Positions 36,036 to 44,026 of a stretch of 64,000 nt of DNA are shown piece by piece; the first letter of the stretch is position 1, and each line of letters opens with the position of its first letter. The translations under genes and the position numbers were made by a program. The notes beneath the pieces were generated by a model. That model was given only the letters and a program-made list of their open reading frames with translations. It was not told where the DNA came from and did not search any database. Location: NCBI GenBank assembly GCA_963705495.1, contig CAVPJQ010000008.1:1-64000 (forward strand). The letters run 5' to 3'. The DNA is from DATBVX01 sp963705495. GTDB taxonomy: Bacteria > Pseudomonadota > Gammaproteobacteria > Steroidobacterales > Steroidobacteraceae.

Positions 36036-36635
36036 TCATCCGATGTGTGACAGCTTCATCAGGTGCTTTAGGTCTTCGAGCATGCCCTTCGGGTTCGACC
36101 CGGACGCATAGCTCATGACGAGGTTCCCGTGCGGGTCTGCCAGCCAGATGCGCCCCGACTCCAGGGGAGGGACAGGAAAAGCGCGGGTAAGTCGTCCACC
36201 TACGTCGGAATCCAGATTCAGGCGGACCAGACCTTGTTGTTGCTGCATGAAGTACTGCTCATCGCAACAGTCACCCTGATACAGAAAAAGACGTTGTACG
36301 CGGTCACTGTCACGGTTGAGCGCCAGGCGCACCTGGCGCATCAGGTAAAGCGCTTCCCGGCACTGCGGCCCGCAATTACCCGCGCCGACGTAGATCAGTG
36401 ACCAGGTATTGCCGAACGGGTGCTCAACCACTGCGCCATCCGGCGCGCGCAAGGTCACCTCCGGCAAGGCACGCGGTGGAACAAGGAGCTCGCCGTGGTT
36501 CGTGGTTTTCGTCGGCCGCCAGCTCCCATGCCCATAGTAGAGGTAGAAAGAGAGTGCCACGGGCAGCAGGAACAGGAGCCCGATCAGGAGCAATGTTCGG
36601 CGCTGGCGGGAACGGTCGATGCTGCGCTCGGTCAC
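36036..36635 (-). CDS. Membrane-anchored Sco/thioredoxin-like oxidase assembly protein
   Basis: 199 residues: one N-terminal membrane helix (LLLIGLLFLLPVALSFYLYY) and a periplasmic thioredoxin-like domain with a CxxxC pair, Cys88-Gly-Pro-Gln-Cys92, in IYVGAGNCGPQCREAL, in the position of the Sco copper-binding CxxxC. A further Cys pair occurs in YQGDCCDEQYF. The distal His typical of Sco1 is not obvious, so a redox rather than copper-donor role is possible. Its position between surf1 and ctaA argues for Cu-A or heme insertion into the oxidase. Confidence 0.8.
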   Translation of the reverse strand: MTERSIDRSRQRRTLLLIGLLFLLPVALSFYLYYGHGSWRPTKTTNHGELLVPPRALPEVTLRAPDGAVVEHPFGNTWSLIYVGAGNCGPQCREALYLMRQVRLALNRDSDRVQRLFLYQGDCCDEQYFMQQQQGLVRLNLDSDVGGRLTRAFPVPPLESGRIWLADPHGNLVMSYASGSNPKGMLEDLKHLMKLSHIG

Positions 36636-36638
36636 GAT

Positions 36639-37358
36639 TCAGTCCTGGCGCCGCAGGTGCGTGGCCACATAGAGAATGAGGAGTGCGGCTGCCATCGCAA
36701 ACCAGGTCACCGCGTATCCCAGGTGTCGCTGCGGTGGAAACGTCGCCGGCTGCCACTCCCGTACGAAGCCATCGGCTTGATCCTTGTCGAGGAGCAGGAT
36801 GTAGGGATACGTCTCGCGCGACAGCGCTGCGAGAACTTCCTGCATTGTTGGATAACTCAAGACTCGAGGCCAGGGTTCGCCCGGCATTGAGTTCGCTGCC
36901 AGGTGAATCCCGGCACGCGGCAACTCGTCGAGTCGGCCTGCGACAACGCGCTCATCCTCGCTCACTGTCACACCCGGAAGTAGCTGACGGCTCACGCCGA
37001 TTGGTATCCAGCCACGGTCGACGAGCACGGTGCGATTTGCACCAAACGTGAGCGGTGTCAGGACTCGATAGCCGACCTGTCCCTCGTGAGTCATGTTGTC
37101 GAGCAGGATCTGATGCTCGCTGTCGTAGCGACCGGTGACCCACGCGTGCTGAAAGCGCGCGCCTGCGTCCGCGCGCAACGCCGGGAGGTTGACGCTCTCG
37201 CGACTGCCAGCGGCAAAAGCTGCGAACAGCGCCTGCTTCTCCCGCATGCGATCGAGTTGCCAGAATCCGAGTGCCAGAAGTACAGCAAGGAGCATCAGCG
37301 TGAGAAGGGTCGGCAGCCAACTCGCCTCGAGAACGTGGGCACCAATTCGCAGCCTCAT
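36639..37358 (-). CDS. surf1: SURF1 family cytochrome oxidase biogenesis protein
   Basis: 239 residues with the SURF1 topology: membrane helices at about 14-32 and 216-234 flanking a periplasmic beta-rich domain. Signatures: LALGFWQLDRMREKQAL near the N-terminus, VTGRYDSEHQILLDNMTHEG, GYRVLTPL and VLVDRGWIPIG. SURF1 presents heme A to subunit I. The stop is three bases from the Sco-like start, so the assembly genes form one unit reading surf1, Sco-like, ctaA, ctaB. Confidence 0.93.
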   Translation of the reverse strand: MRLRIGAHVLEASWLPTLLTLMLLAVLLALGFWQLDRMREKQALFAAFAAGSRESVNLPALRADAGARFQHAWVTGRYDSEHQILLDNMTHEGQVGYRVLTPLTFGANRTVLVDRGWIPIGVSRQLLPGVTVSEDERVVAGRLDELPRAGIHLAANSMPGEPWPRVLSYPTMQEVLAALSRETYPYILLLDKDQADGFVREWQPATFPPQRHLGYAVTWFAMAAALLILYVATHLRRQD

Positions 37359-37407
37359 TGCCTAAGGACCTATACTGCCGCGCAGTGTAGCCTCACGAGG
37401 AATCGAC

Positions 37408-37620
37408 GTGCCGCTCATCAAGCTGATGGTCGTTCTGATGCTGATCGCCATCGTCGTAAGCCTGGGATCGGCCCTGTTTCATCTGTCGCGTGGCAAGGGC
37501 GATTCGAAGAAGATGTTGCGCGCGCTCACCTGGCGCATCAGCCTGTCGGTGCTGCTCTTTGCACTGCTCATGCTCGCGTATTCGCGCGGACTGCTGCAGC
37601 CGCACGCGGTCGGGCAGTAA
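37408..37620 (+). CDS. Twin-membrane-helix protein (DUF2909)
   Basis: 70 residues, two membrane helices (LIKLMVVLMLIAIVVSLGSALF and ALTWRISLSVLLFALLMLAYSRG) joined by a short loop with Gly/Lys (RGKGDSKKM). The family occurs beside ctaE/surf1 in many gammaproteobacteria and is presumed to help the oxidase, but its role is not established. It reads opposite to the whole oxidase locus and converges on ctaE with a ten-base gap. The upstream TATACT at 37371-37376 could be its -10 element. Confidence 0.85.
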   Translation: MPLIKLMVVLMLIAIVVSLGSALFHLSRGKGDSKKMLRALTWRISLSVLLFALLMLAYSRGLLQPHAVGQ

Positions 37621-37630
37621 ACGTCGCGGC

Positions 37631-38518
37631 CTACAGCCAGTAAACGAAGACGAAGAGTCCCAGCCAAACCACGTCGACGAAGTGCCAGTACCAGCTCACC
37701 GCCTCGAAGGCGAAGTGACGCTGTGGCGTGAAGTGCCCGCGCAGCACCCGGAACCAGATCACCAGCAGCATGATCGCGCCGACCGTCACGTGCAGACCGT
37801 GAAAGCCCGTCAGCATGAAGAACGTCGAGCCATACACGCCGGTGGAGAGCTTGAGATTGAGGTGCTGGTACGCCTCGCCATACTCGTGAGCCTGCAGGCC
37901 GACGAACGTGAAGCCCAGCAGGAACGTGAGGGCGAGGAACACGGCGAGGCCGACACGCTTGCCGGCGCGCAGCATGTGATGTGCAATCGTCACGGTCACC
38001 CCGCTCGAGAGCAGGATAGCGGTGTTGAGCGCTGGAATCTCCCAGGCCGGGATGATCTCGAAGTCTCCGCCGATATGTGCTGGCCCGTTCGTCGGCCACG
38101 CGACCGAGTAGTCTTTCCACAGCAGCAGATTGCTGAAGATCTTCACGCCCTGGCCACCGAGCCAGGGCACCGAGAACTGGCGCGCGTAGAACAGAGCGCC
38201 GAAAAACGCGGCGAAGAACATCACTTCCGAGAAGATGAACCACATCATTCCCATGCGGAAACTGCGATCCACCTGCAGGTTGAAGATGCCGCGCTCGCTT
38301 TCGTCGATGACGGTGCCGAACCAGAAGAAGAACAGCAGCGCCAGCATCACGAACCCTGGCAGGAGCGACCACGCGCCGAGCGATCCGTCCCACTCGTTCA
38401 GGAAGGCGATCGCGCCCGCCATCAGCACGAACAACGTGATCGAGCCAAAGAACGGCCACGGGCTCCCGTGCGGGATGTAGTACTTGTTGGGATCGTGGGC
38501 TTCGTGAGCGTGTGCCAT
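37631..38518 (-). CDS. ctaE: Cytochrome c oxidase subunit III
   Basis: 295 residues, seven membrane helices. Start MAHAHEAHDPNKYYIPHGSPW; conserved segments ERGIFNLQVDRSFRMGMMWF, FSEVMFFAAFFGALFYAR, PALNTAILLSSGVTVTIAHH, the loop EYGEAYQHLNLKLSTGVYGS, and the C-terminal FEAVSWYWHFVDVVWLGLFV. Subunit III stabilises subunit I and proton uptake. It follows ctaG after 33 bp. Confidence 0.95.
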   Translation of the reverse strand: MAHAHEAHDPNKYYIPHGSPWPFFGSITLFVLMAGAIAFLNEWDGSLGAWSLLPGFVMLALLFFFWFGTVIDESERGIFNLQVDRSFRMGMMWFIFSEVMFFAAFFGALFYARQFSVPWLGGQGVKIFSNLLLWKDYSVAWPTNGPAHIGGDFEIIPAWEIPALNTAILLSSGVTVTIAHHMLRAGKRVGLAVFLALTFLLGFTFVGLQAHEYGEAYQHLNLKLSTGVYGSTFFMLTGFHGLHVTVGAIMLLVIWFRVLRGHFTPQRHFAFEAVSWYWHFVDVVWLGLFVFVYWL

Positions 38519-38551
38519 GTTGGGTACCGGAGGTCGTTTCGGGTTCAGCGG

Positions 38552-39118
38552 TTATCGGCCATCTGACTGGGCCATCTGCGACTGGCCGTAAAACACATAC
38601 GCCAGCGTGATGCGGTCGGTATCCGGCGGCAGCGCCGGATCAAGGATGAAGCGCACTGTCATGTCGCGTCCTTCGTCCTTGCGGAAGTGCTGCGGCGTGA
38701 AGCAGAAGCATTCGGTCTTGTGAAAGAATCCGGACACGCGTCCGGGCGCGACGCTCGGAATCGCCTGGGCGACGGTGTCGTGCCCGGTGAGATTGCGCGC
38801 GTAGAAAGTCGTCTCGTAGAGCTTGCCCGGATGCACTTGCATCGAGGCAACCGCGGGGCGGAATTCGAAGCTGCCGTTGGTCGGCAGATTGGCGACGAAC
38901 TCGACCGTCACATTGCGGTCAGCCTGCGGGCTCTCAACCGCCCGCGATGGAGTCGTGAGAGCCGCGCGGTCATCGACGCCAATGATCCGGCAGAACGCGT
39001 CATACAGCGGCACCAGGGCGAAGCCGAACGCGAAACTGCCGAGCGTGAACGCGCACAGGCGCAGCACCAGCGCGCGGTGCGTGTGCTTGCGTTCGGTGAT
39101 GTCGTCAGCTCCCGGCAT
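38552..39118 (-). CDS. ctaG: Cytochrome c oxidase assembly protein CtaG (Cox11)
   Basis: 188 residues: one membrane helix (about 19-37) and a periplasmic immunoglobulin-like domain. The copper-binding CxCF motif is KTECFCF (Cys137, Cys139), with Cys43 after the membrane helix as in Cox11. It delivers copper to the Cu-B site of subunit I. The start overlaps the end of the small membrane-protein gene by 14 bp. Confidence 0.95.
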   Translation of the reverse strand: MPGADDITERKHTHRALVLRLCAFTLGSFAFGFALVPLYDAFCRIIGVDDRAALTTPSRAVESPQADRNVTVEFVANLPTNGSFEFRPAVASMQVHPGKLYETTFYARNLTGHDTVAQAIPSVAPGRVSGFFHKTECFCFTPQHFRKDEGRDMTVRFILDPALPPDTDRITLAYVFYGQSQMAQSDGR

Positions 39119-39233
39119 GGCTGCGGTAGACGCTCAGCAGGATGAAGCCGACGTAGAACGCAAGCGCCACGAGCGCCAACCCGATGGCAAGGCGCCTGAT
39201 GTCGCGGCGGCGTTGCTGCTCATCGTCCGGCAC
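39105..39233 (-). CDS. 42-residue single-helix membrane protein between ctaD and ctaG
   Basis: A short GTG-started frame begins six bases after the ctaD stop and ends 14 bases inside ctaG. The product has a charged cytoplasmic N-terminus rich in Gln/Arg (DDEQQRRRDIRRL), one clear membrane helix (AIGLALVALAFYVGFILLSVY) and a short basic tail. Tight packing between two oxidase genes and the clean topology make it credible despite its size. It resembles the small helix proteins often found at this place in proteobacterial ctaCDGE operons; a role in oxidase assembly or stability is inference. Confidence 0.7.
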   Translation of the reverse strand: MPDDEQQRRRDIRRLAIGLALVALAFYVGFILLSVYRSHAGS

Positions 39234-39239
39234 ACACGC

Positions 39240-40892
39240 TCACTTCGTAGGCTCGGCATGGGGATCAAATTCGCCCGCTTCTTCGCTGAAGTGAATGTTC
39301 GGCGCCGTTTCCCAGCTGTGATAGGGCGGCGGCGAGGGCAGAAGCCACTCGAGGCCATGCGCGCCCTCCCATACCTCGCTGGTGGCCTTCGCGCCGCCGC
39401 GCACGCACTTCCAGATGATGTACGGGAACAGCAGCTGCGACAGGCCGAAGCCGAACGCACCGAGCGAGGAAACCATGTTCCAGTCGGCGAACTGCGTGGC
39501 GTAGTCGGGGATGCGTCGTGGCATGCCAGCGAGACCGAGGAAGTGTTGCGGGAAGAACAGCACGTTGACGAAGATCGCCGACAGCCAGAAGTGCCAGGTG
39601 GCGAGCTTCATGTCGTACATGTGGCCGGTCCACTTGGGCAGCCAGTAGTAGACCCCGGCCATGATGGCGAAGATCGAGCCCGGCACCAGCACATAGTGGA
39701 AATGCGCCACGACGAAGTAGGTGTCCTGGTACTGGAAGTCGGCCGGTACGATCGCGAGCATCAGCCCGGAGAAGCCGCCGATCGTGAACAGGAACAGGAA
39801 CGCGAGCGCGAACAACATCGGCGGCTCGAAGCTCAAGGAGCCCTTCCACATCGTCGCCGTCCAGTTGAACACCTTCACCCCAGTGGGCACGGCGATCAGC
39901 ATCGTCGACAGCATGAAGAAGAGCTGCGCCGCGAGCGGCATGCCGACTGTGAACATGTGGTGCGCCCAGACGATGAAGGACAGGAAGGCGATGCTCGCCG
40001 TCGCGTACACCATCGCGTCGTAGCCGAAGAGCGGCTTACGCGAGAACGCCGGGATCACTTCCGAGACGATGCCGAAGGCCGGCAGGATCAGGATGTAGAC
40101 TTCCGGGTGACCGAAGAACCAGAAGATGTGCTGGAACATTACCGGGTCGCCACCGCCCGCCGCGCTGAAGAAGCGCGTACCAAAGAAGTGATCGGTGAGC
40201 AGCATCGTCACCGCACCCGCCAACACCGGCATCACCGCGATCAGCAGGTACGCCGTGATCAGCCACGTCCACACGAACAGCGGCAGGTGGAGCAGGGACA
40301 TGTTCTTCATGCGCAGGTTCATGATCGTCACGATGATATTGATCGCGCCCATGATCGAGGAGGCGCCCATCAGGTGAATCGCGAAGATGGTCATGGGCAG
40401 GCTGTTGCCGGCCTGCAGTGACAGCGGCGGATACAGCGTCCAGCCACCCGCCGGACCGCCGCCCGGCACGAACATCGAGCCGAGCAGCAGCGTGAACGCG
40501 AACGGCAGGATCCAGAAGCTGTAGTTGTTCATGCGCGGCAACGCCATGTCCGGCGCACCGATCTGCATCGGGATCATCCAGTTGGCGAGCCCGACCCACG
40601 CCGGCATGATCGCGCCGAAGATCATGACCAGCGCGTGCAGGGTAGTGAATTCGTTGAACAGGCCCGGGTCGACGATCTGCAGCCCCGGCTTGAAGAGCTC
40701 CGCGCGGATGACCATCGCAAAGGCGCCGCCAACAAAGAACATGATGCAGGCGAACACCAGGTACAGCGTGCCGATGTCCTTGTGATTGGTGGTGAAGAGC
40801 CAGCGCGTGATGCCGCTCGGCTTCTCGTCGTGATGCGCGTCGCCCGCGTGATCGTGGGAAGCGTGGCTGTGCTTGTCGGCGTACATTGCCAT
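39240..40892 (-). CDS. ctaD: Cytochrome c oxidase subunit I
   Basis: 550 residues, twelve membrane helices, aa3 type. Heme a ligand histidines lie in FTTLHALVMIFGAIMPAWVG and VAHFHYVLVPGS; Cu-B ligands in FWFFGHPEVYILILPAFG (His and cross-linked Tyr, K-channel) and WAHHMFTVGMPL. The N-terminus is His-rich (DKHSHASHDHAGDAHHDEK) before the first helix. An alternative start is the second Met at 40886. It carries the heme a3/Cu-B oxygen-reduction site. Confidence 0.97.
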   Translation of the reverse strand: MAMYADKHSHASHDHAGDAHHDEKPSGITRWLFTTNHKDIGTLYLVFACIMFFVGGAFAMVIRAELFKPGLQIVDPGLFNEFTTLHALVMIFGAIMPAWVGLANWMIPMQIGAPDMALPRMNNYSFWILPFAFTLLLGSMFVPGGGPAGGWTLYPPLSLQAGNSLPMTIFAIHLMGASSIMGAINIIVTIMNLRMKNMSLLHLPLFVWTWLITAYLLIAVMPVLAGAVTMLLTDHFFGTRFFSAAGGGDPVMFQHIFWFFGHPEVYILILPAFGIVSEVIPAFSRKPLFGYDAMVYATASIAFLSFIVWAHHMFTVGMPLAAQLFFMLSTMLIAVPTGVKVFNWTATMWKGSLSFEPPMLFALAFLFLFTIGGFSGLMLAIVPADFQYQDTYFVVAHFHYVLVPGSIFAIMAGVYYWLPKWTGHMYDMKLATWHFWLSAIFVNVLFFPQHFLGLAGMPRRIPDYATQFADWNMVSSLGAFGFGLSQLLFPYIIWKCVRGGAKATSEVWEGAHGLEWLLPSPPPYHSWETAPNIHFSEEAGEFDPHAEPTK

Positions 40893-40930
40893 ATCGGGTC
40901 TCTGTCGCGTGAGTACGTTGCGAGTGAACT

Positions 40931-41812
40931 TCAGGGCGTCTGGGCGACGGTGGTGAGATTCGAATCGGGAGCCGCCGCCGCCGTCGCCGGCTCAGCGGGC
41001 TGGGCCGCGGCCTTCTGTTCTTCGAGCCAGGCGGCGAAATCTGCCTTGGACTTTACTTCCACCACGATGGGCATGAAGCCGTGATCGCGACCGCAGAGCT
41101 CGGCGCACTGCCCGCGGTAAAACCCCGCCTTGCCTTCTTCGACCTTGAACCACATCTCGTTGACGAAACCCGGGATCGCGTCCTTCTTCATGCCGAAATC
41201 CGGCACCCACCAGGCGTGAATGACGTCGTTCGCGGTCAGGAGCAGGCGCACTTTAGTGCCTTCCGGAACGACCAGCGGGTGGTCGACATCGAGCAGATAG
41301 TGATCCACCGTCTTTGGGTCGATCCCGGAGCCGAGTTGTCGCGCAGCGTTGCTCGTTTGCGCGAGCTGTGAGAAGTAACTCACGCCCTTGTCGAGGTAGT
41401 CGTAGTGCCATTTCCATTGATAGGCGGTGACCTTGATCGAGAGCTCGGTGTTGCGCGTGTCCTCGATCTGGATGAGCGTCTTCGCCGCCGGGATCGCCAT
41501 GATCACCAGGATCAGGATCGGCACGATGGTCCAGATCACTTCGACCTTGTGGCTGTGGGTGAGCTTGACGTCGGCGACCGCGCCCTTCGACTTACGGAAA
41601 GTGGCGATCGAATAGATCATCACACCGAACACCACGATCGCGATGCCCACGCACCACCAGAAGATCTTCATGTGCAGGGCGTAGATCTCGGTGCTGAGCG
41701 TCGTGACGCCCACCGGCATGTTCAGATCGTGGGCCGCGAATACCGGCGCCGTCCAGGCGAGCGTCAGAAGCATGAGGACGCGGCGCCAGCTCGATGCGAA
41801 ATTCATGACCAT
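40931..41812 (-). CDS. ctaC: Cytochrome c oxidase subunit II
   Basis: 293 residues: signal peptide (VLMLLTLAWTAPVFA), two membrane helices (about 50-70 and 90-110), then the Cu-A cupredoxin domain. Cu-A ligands are in NDVIHAWWVP and GQCAELCGRDHGFMPI. A flexible Ala/Pro tail ends the protein; there is no fused cytochrome c domain, so an external cytochrome c donates electrons. It precedes ctaD by 38 bp. Confidence 0.96.
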   Translation of the reverse strand: MVMNFASSWRRVLMLLTLAWTAPVFAAHDLNMPVGVTTLSTEIYALHMKIFWWCVGIAIVVFGVMIYSIATFRKSKGAVADVKLTHSHKVEVIWTIVPILILVIMAIPAAKTLIQIEDTRNTELSIKVTAYQWKWHYDYLDKGVSYFSQLAQTSNAARQLGSGIDPKTVDHYLLDVDHPLVVPEGTKVRLLLTANDVIHAWWVPDFGMKKDAIPGFVNEMWFKVEEGKAGFYRGQCAELCGRDHGFMPIVVEVKSKADFAAWLEEQKAAAQPAEPATAAAAPDSNLTTVAQTP

Positions 41813-41850
41813 TGCGACCTTTAGCTCCCCGTTTCGAGTTCGAATTGCCG

Positions 41851-42393
41851 TCAGCGCGCCATGACCTGATCCACCCCGCGCATTTCGAGGGGCGGCGACT
41901 CATTGATCGTGCCAATCACCTGCTTGAGCCGTGCTGCAAGCCCGCGCCGCTCTTCCTCCGTGAGGAACCCGCCGATCTCGCACGCGCGACCGTGGGATTC
42001 GATCAGCAGCCGGCTGGGGTGCAGCGCCGTATACGAGGCGCGAAGTGTAACCTTGGCCCAGTGCCGAGGAAATACGAGGCGCTCATGGGTAGTGCGGGTG
42101 TGAAGCTCCACCACGATCTGTGCTGCCGATATGCTGACGCGCTGACGAACGTGTCGCCCGCGCAGGCTCACCTTCAGCGCCCAGCCGAGCACCAGCATCT
42201 CGAGGCCAGCGAAGGGGAACACCGGCCAGAATCCCTGCGCGGCGAACAACCCAGCGATCGTGAAGGACACGGCGCACAGCGACGCAAAGAAGAGGAGTGC
42301 CGCAGCCGGTGTCAGGGCGCAGTTCGGTCGCAGCTCCAGGCGATAAGTCGGTTCCTGCGCTGCGCTCGTAGTGGTTTCAGTCACAGGTCTCAC
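41851..42393 (-). CDS. DUF2244 membrane protein
   Basis: 180 residues. Two adjacent membrane helices (about 32-52 and 55-75, TPAAALLFFASLCAVSFTIA and GFWPVFPFAGLEMLVLGWAL) with a cytoplasmic C-terminal beta-rich domain (VVELHTRTTHERLVFPRHWA, LLIESHGRACEIGGFLTEEE). DUF2244 genes sit next to oxidase genes in many proteobacteria; no biochemical role is known. It lies 38 bp ahead of ctaC on the same strand and is probably the first gene of the oxidase operon. Confidence 0.85.
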   Translation of the reverse strand: MRPVTETTTSAAQEPTYRLELRPNCALTPAAALLFFASLCAVSFTIAGLFAAQGFWPVFPFAGLEMLVLGWALKVSLRGRHVRQRVSISAAQIVVELHTRTTHERLVFPRHWAKVTLRASYTALHPSRLLIESHGRACEIGGFLTEEERRGLAARLKQVIGTINESPPLEMRGVDQVMAR

Positions 42394-42457
42394 CGCCCCG
42401 CCAGAGCGCGCATGGTAGGCGAAAACCCTTACTCACTCAAATACTTAACGGCGCGGC

Positions 42458-43141
42458 TCAGAGCGTCAGCAGGTCCACGTCGAGAAACTCGCTGCTGGCA
42501 CTGGCAGAAGGCGCAGCCTGATGCGGAACGCTTCCCAGGAGCGGAGCCGTCAGCCGTTGCTCGAGGCTGCGCAAGTTGTCGGACGCACGCTCAAAGTGAG
42601 CATCGACACCATTGGCGACCCACCCGACCAGGCGCTGACCGCTGGCGTGGATCGCCTGCGCCGTCAGGAGCGCGTGATTCAGGCATCCGAGGCGCATCCC
42701 CACGACCAGCACCACCTTTGCATGAATGGCGCGCGAGAGGTCTGCGAATGACTCGCGCTCGTTGAGGGGCGTTAGCCAGCCGCCGGCACCTTCCACGACC
42801 ACGACATCGGCCAGTCCGGAGAGGATACGGTAAGCACGTTCGATTTCGCGCAGATCGATGCGGGTACCCGCCTCGACTGCGGCGATGTGCGGTGCTACCG
42901 CTGGATCGAACGAGTATGGGTTGACGATTCGATAAGGAGCGGGCTCGCTCGCCTCGGCCATCAAGGCGAGTGCGTCCTCGTTGATCCAGCCATCGGCCGT
43001 CTGCCGGGCACCCGACGCAACCGGTTTCATTCCCGCGACCTTGTGGCCGCGCATCCGCAGGGCATGCAGGAGCGCTGCGGCGATCAGTGTCTTGCCGACG
43101 CCCGTGTCGGTTCCAGTAACGAAAAGGGCCTTGCGTCGCAT
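42458..43141 (-). CDS. bioD: Dethiobiotin synthetase
   Basis: 227 residues. P-loop GTDTGVGKTLIAAALL (10-25), substrate lysine region GMKPVASGA, and EGAGGWLTPLNE. It closes the ureido ring of 7,8-diaminopelargonate with CO2 and ATP. It is the last gene of bioB-bioF-bioC-bioD. There is no bioA in the window. Confidence 0.95.
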   Translation of the reverse strand: MRRKALFVTGTDTGVGKTLIAAALLHALRMRGHKVAGMKPVASGARQTADGWINEDALALMAEASEPAPYRIVNPYSFDPAVAPHIAAVEAGTRIDLREIERAYRILSGLADVVVVEGAGGWLTPLNERESFADLSRAIHAKVVLVVGMRLGCLNHALLTAQAIHASGQRLVGWVANGVDAHFERASDNLRSLEQRLTAPLLGSVPHQAAPSASASSEFLDVDLLTL

Positions 43142-43144
43142 GCG

Positions 43145-44026
43145 TCAGAGACGGCCCCGGCGCGCGATGTCGCTGATTGGCACTCTTACCTCCGTTCCAC
43201 GCGGGATTGCGCCCCAGGCCTGGCCGAGCACCACTTCATAGGTGGCGGGCAGCCGCCCTTCGACTCGAAACCTTTCATACCCTGCCGTCACCGCGGTGAA
43301 GGCGGCACGGCCGGTCAGCCCGGATGGCCGACCTGCGGTCGCATTCTGTGCGCCGATCGCCTTCAGATCCCGCATCAGCGCGATCGCCGTATCGTACGTC
43401 AACGTGAAGCGCTCGACGTCCAGTACCGGCTCCGCGAGCCGGGCACGCACCAGCGCATCGCCGATATCGTGCATGTCGATGAAACGGCTCACGTGCGTGC
43501 GCTCATCGACGCTGGCCCACGCGGCTCGCAATTCCATCAACGTATCTGGGCCGAAAGTGCTGAACGTCACCAGTCCGCGCGGCTTCAGCACGCGCCGGAA
43601 TTCGCGAAATGCCGCATCGGGTTCGTCACACCACTGCAGCATCAGGTTGCTGAAGATGAGGTCTACGCTCGCATCCGCCAGCGGCATACGCTCGGCATCC
43701 GCGCACACGCGCTCGAATCTGCGCCGCCAGCCCTGCTGACGACTCGCCTCGCGCAACATTCCCATCGCGATATCGAGTGCAATGACGCGGGCGCGCGGAA
43801 AGCGCTTCTTGAGCTCGCGCGCCGCATGTCCGGTTCCGCAGCCCGCATCGACGATCACCTGCGGCTCGAGTTTCAGATACTCCAGCCGCGAGAGCAGGCG
43901 GCCACGGACCTGGGTTTGCAACACCGCCGCCCGGTCGTAGCTCTGGCTGGCGCGCTCGAAAGCACGGCGCATCTGGCGCCGATCGAGCGCGAAAGGCTCG
44001 ACGGATGGGTTGCGGGGCGGGCTCAT
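43145..44026 (-). CDS. bioC: Malonyl-[ACP] O-methyltransferase
   Basis: 293 residues, SAM-dependent methyltransferase. N-terminal BioC helix AFERASQSYDRAAVLQ, SAM motif I VIVDAGCGTGHAARELKK, VDLIFSNLMLQWCDEPDAAF and FSTFGPDTLMELRAAW, all characteristic of BioC. It disguises malonyl-ACP as a methyl ester so that fatty-acid synthesis builds the pimelate chain. The ATG start overlaps the bioF stop (ATGA). The esterase partner (BioH or equivalent) is not in the operon. Confidence 0.95.
   Translation of the reverse strand: MSPPRNPSVEPFALDRRQMRRAFERASQSYDRAAVLQTQVRGRLLSRLEYLKLEPQVIVDAGCGTGHAARELKKRFPRARVIALDIAMGMLREASRQQGWRRRFERVCADAERMPLADASVDLIFSNLMLQWCDEPDAAFREFRRVLKPRGLVTFSTFGPDTLMELRAAWASVDERTHVSRFIDMHDIGDALVRARLAEPVLDVERFTLTYDTAIALMRDLKAIGAQNATAGRPSGLTGRAAFTAVTAGYERFRVEGRLPATYEVVLGQAWGAIPRGTEVRVPISDIARRGRL

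Noticed and set aside
38823..40421. 532-codon plus-strand open frame opposite ctaD and ctaG
   Set aside because: Arg/His/Gln-rich low-complexity translation, typical antisense shadow of a GC-rich gene.
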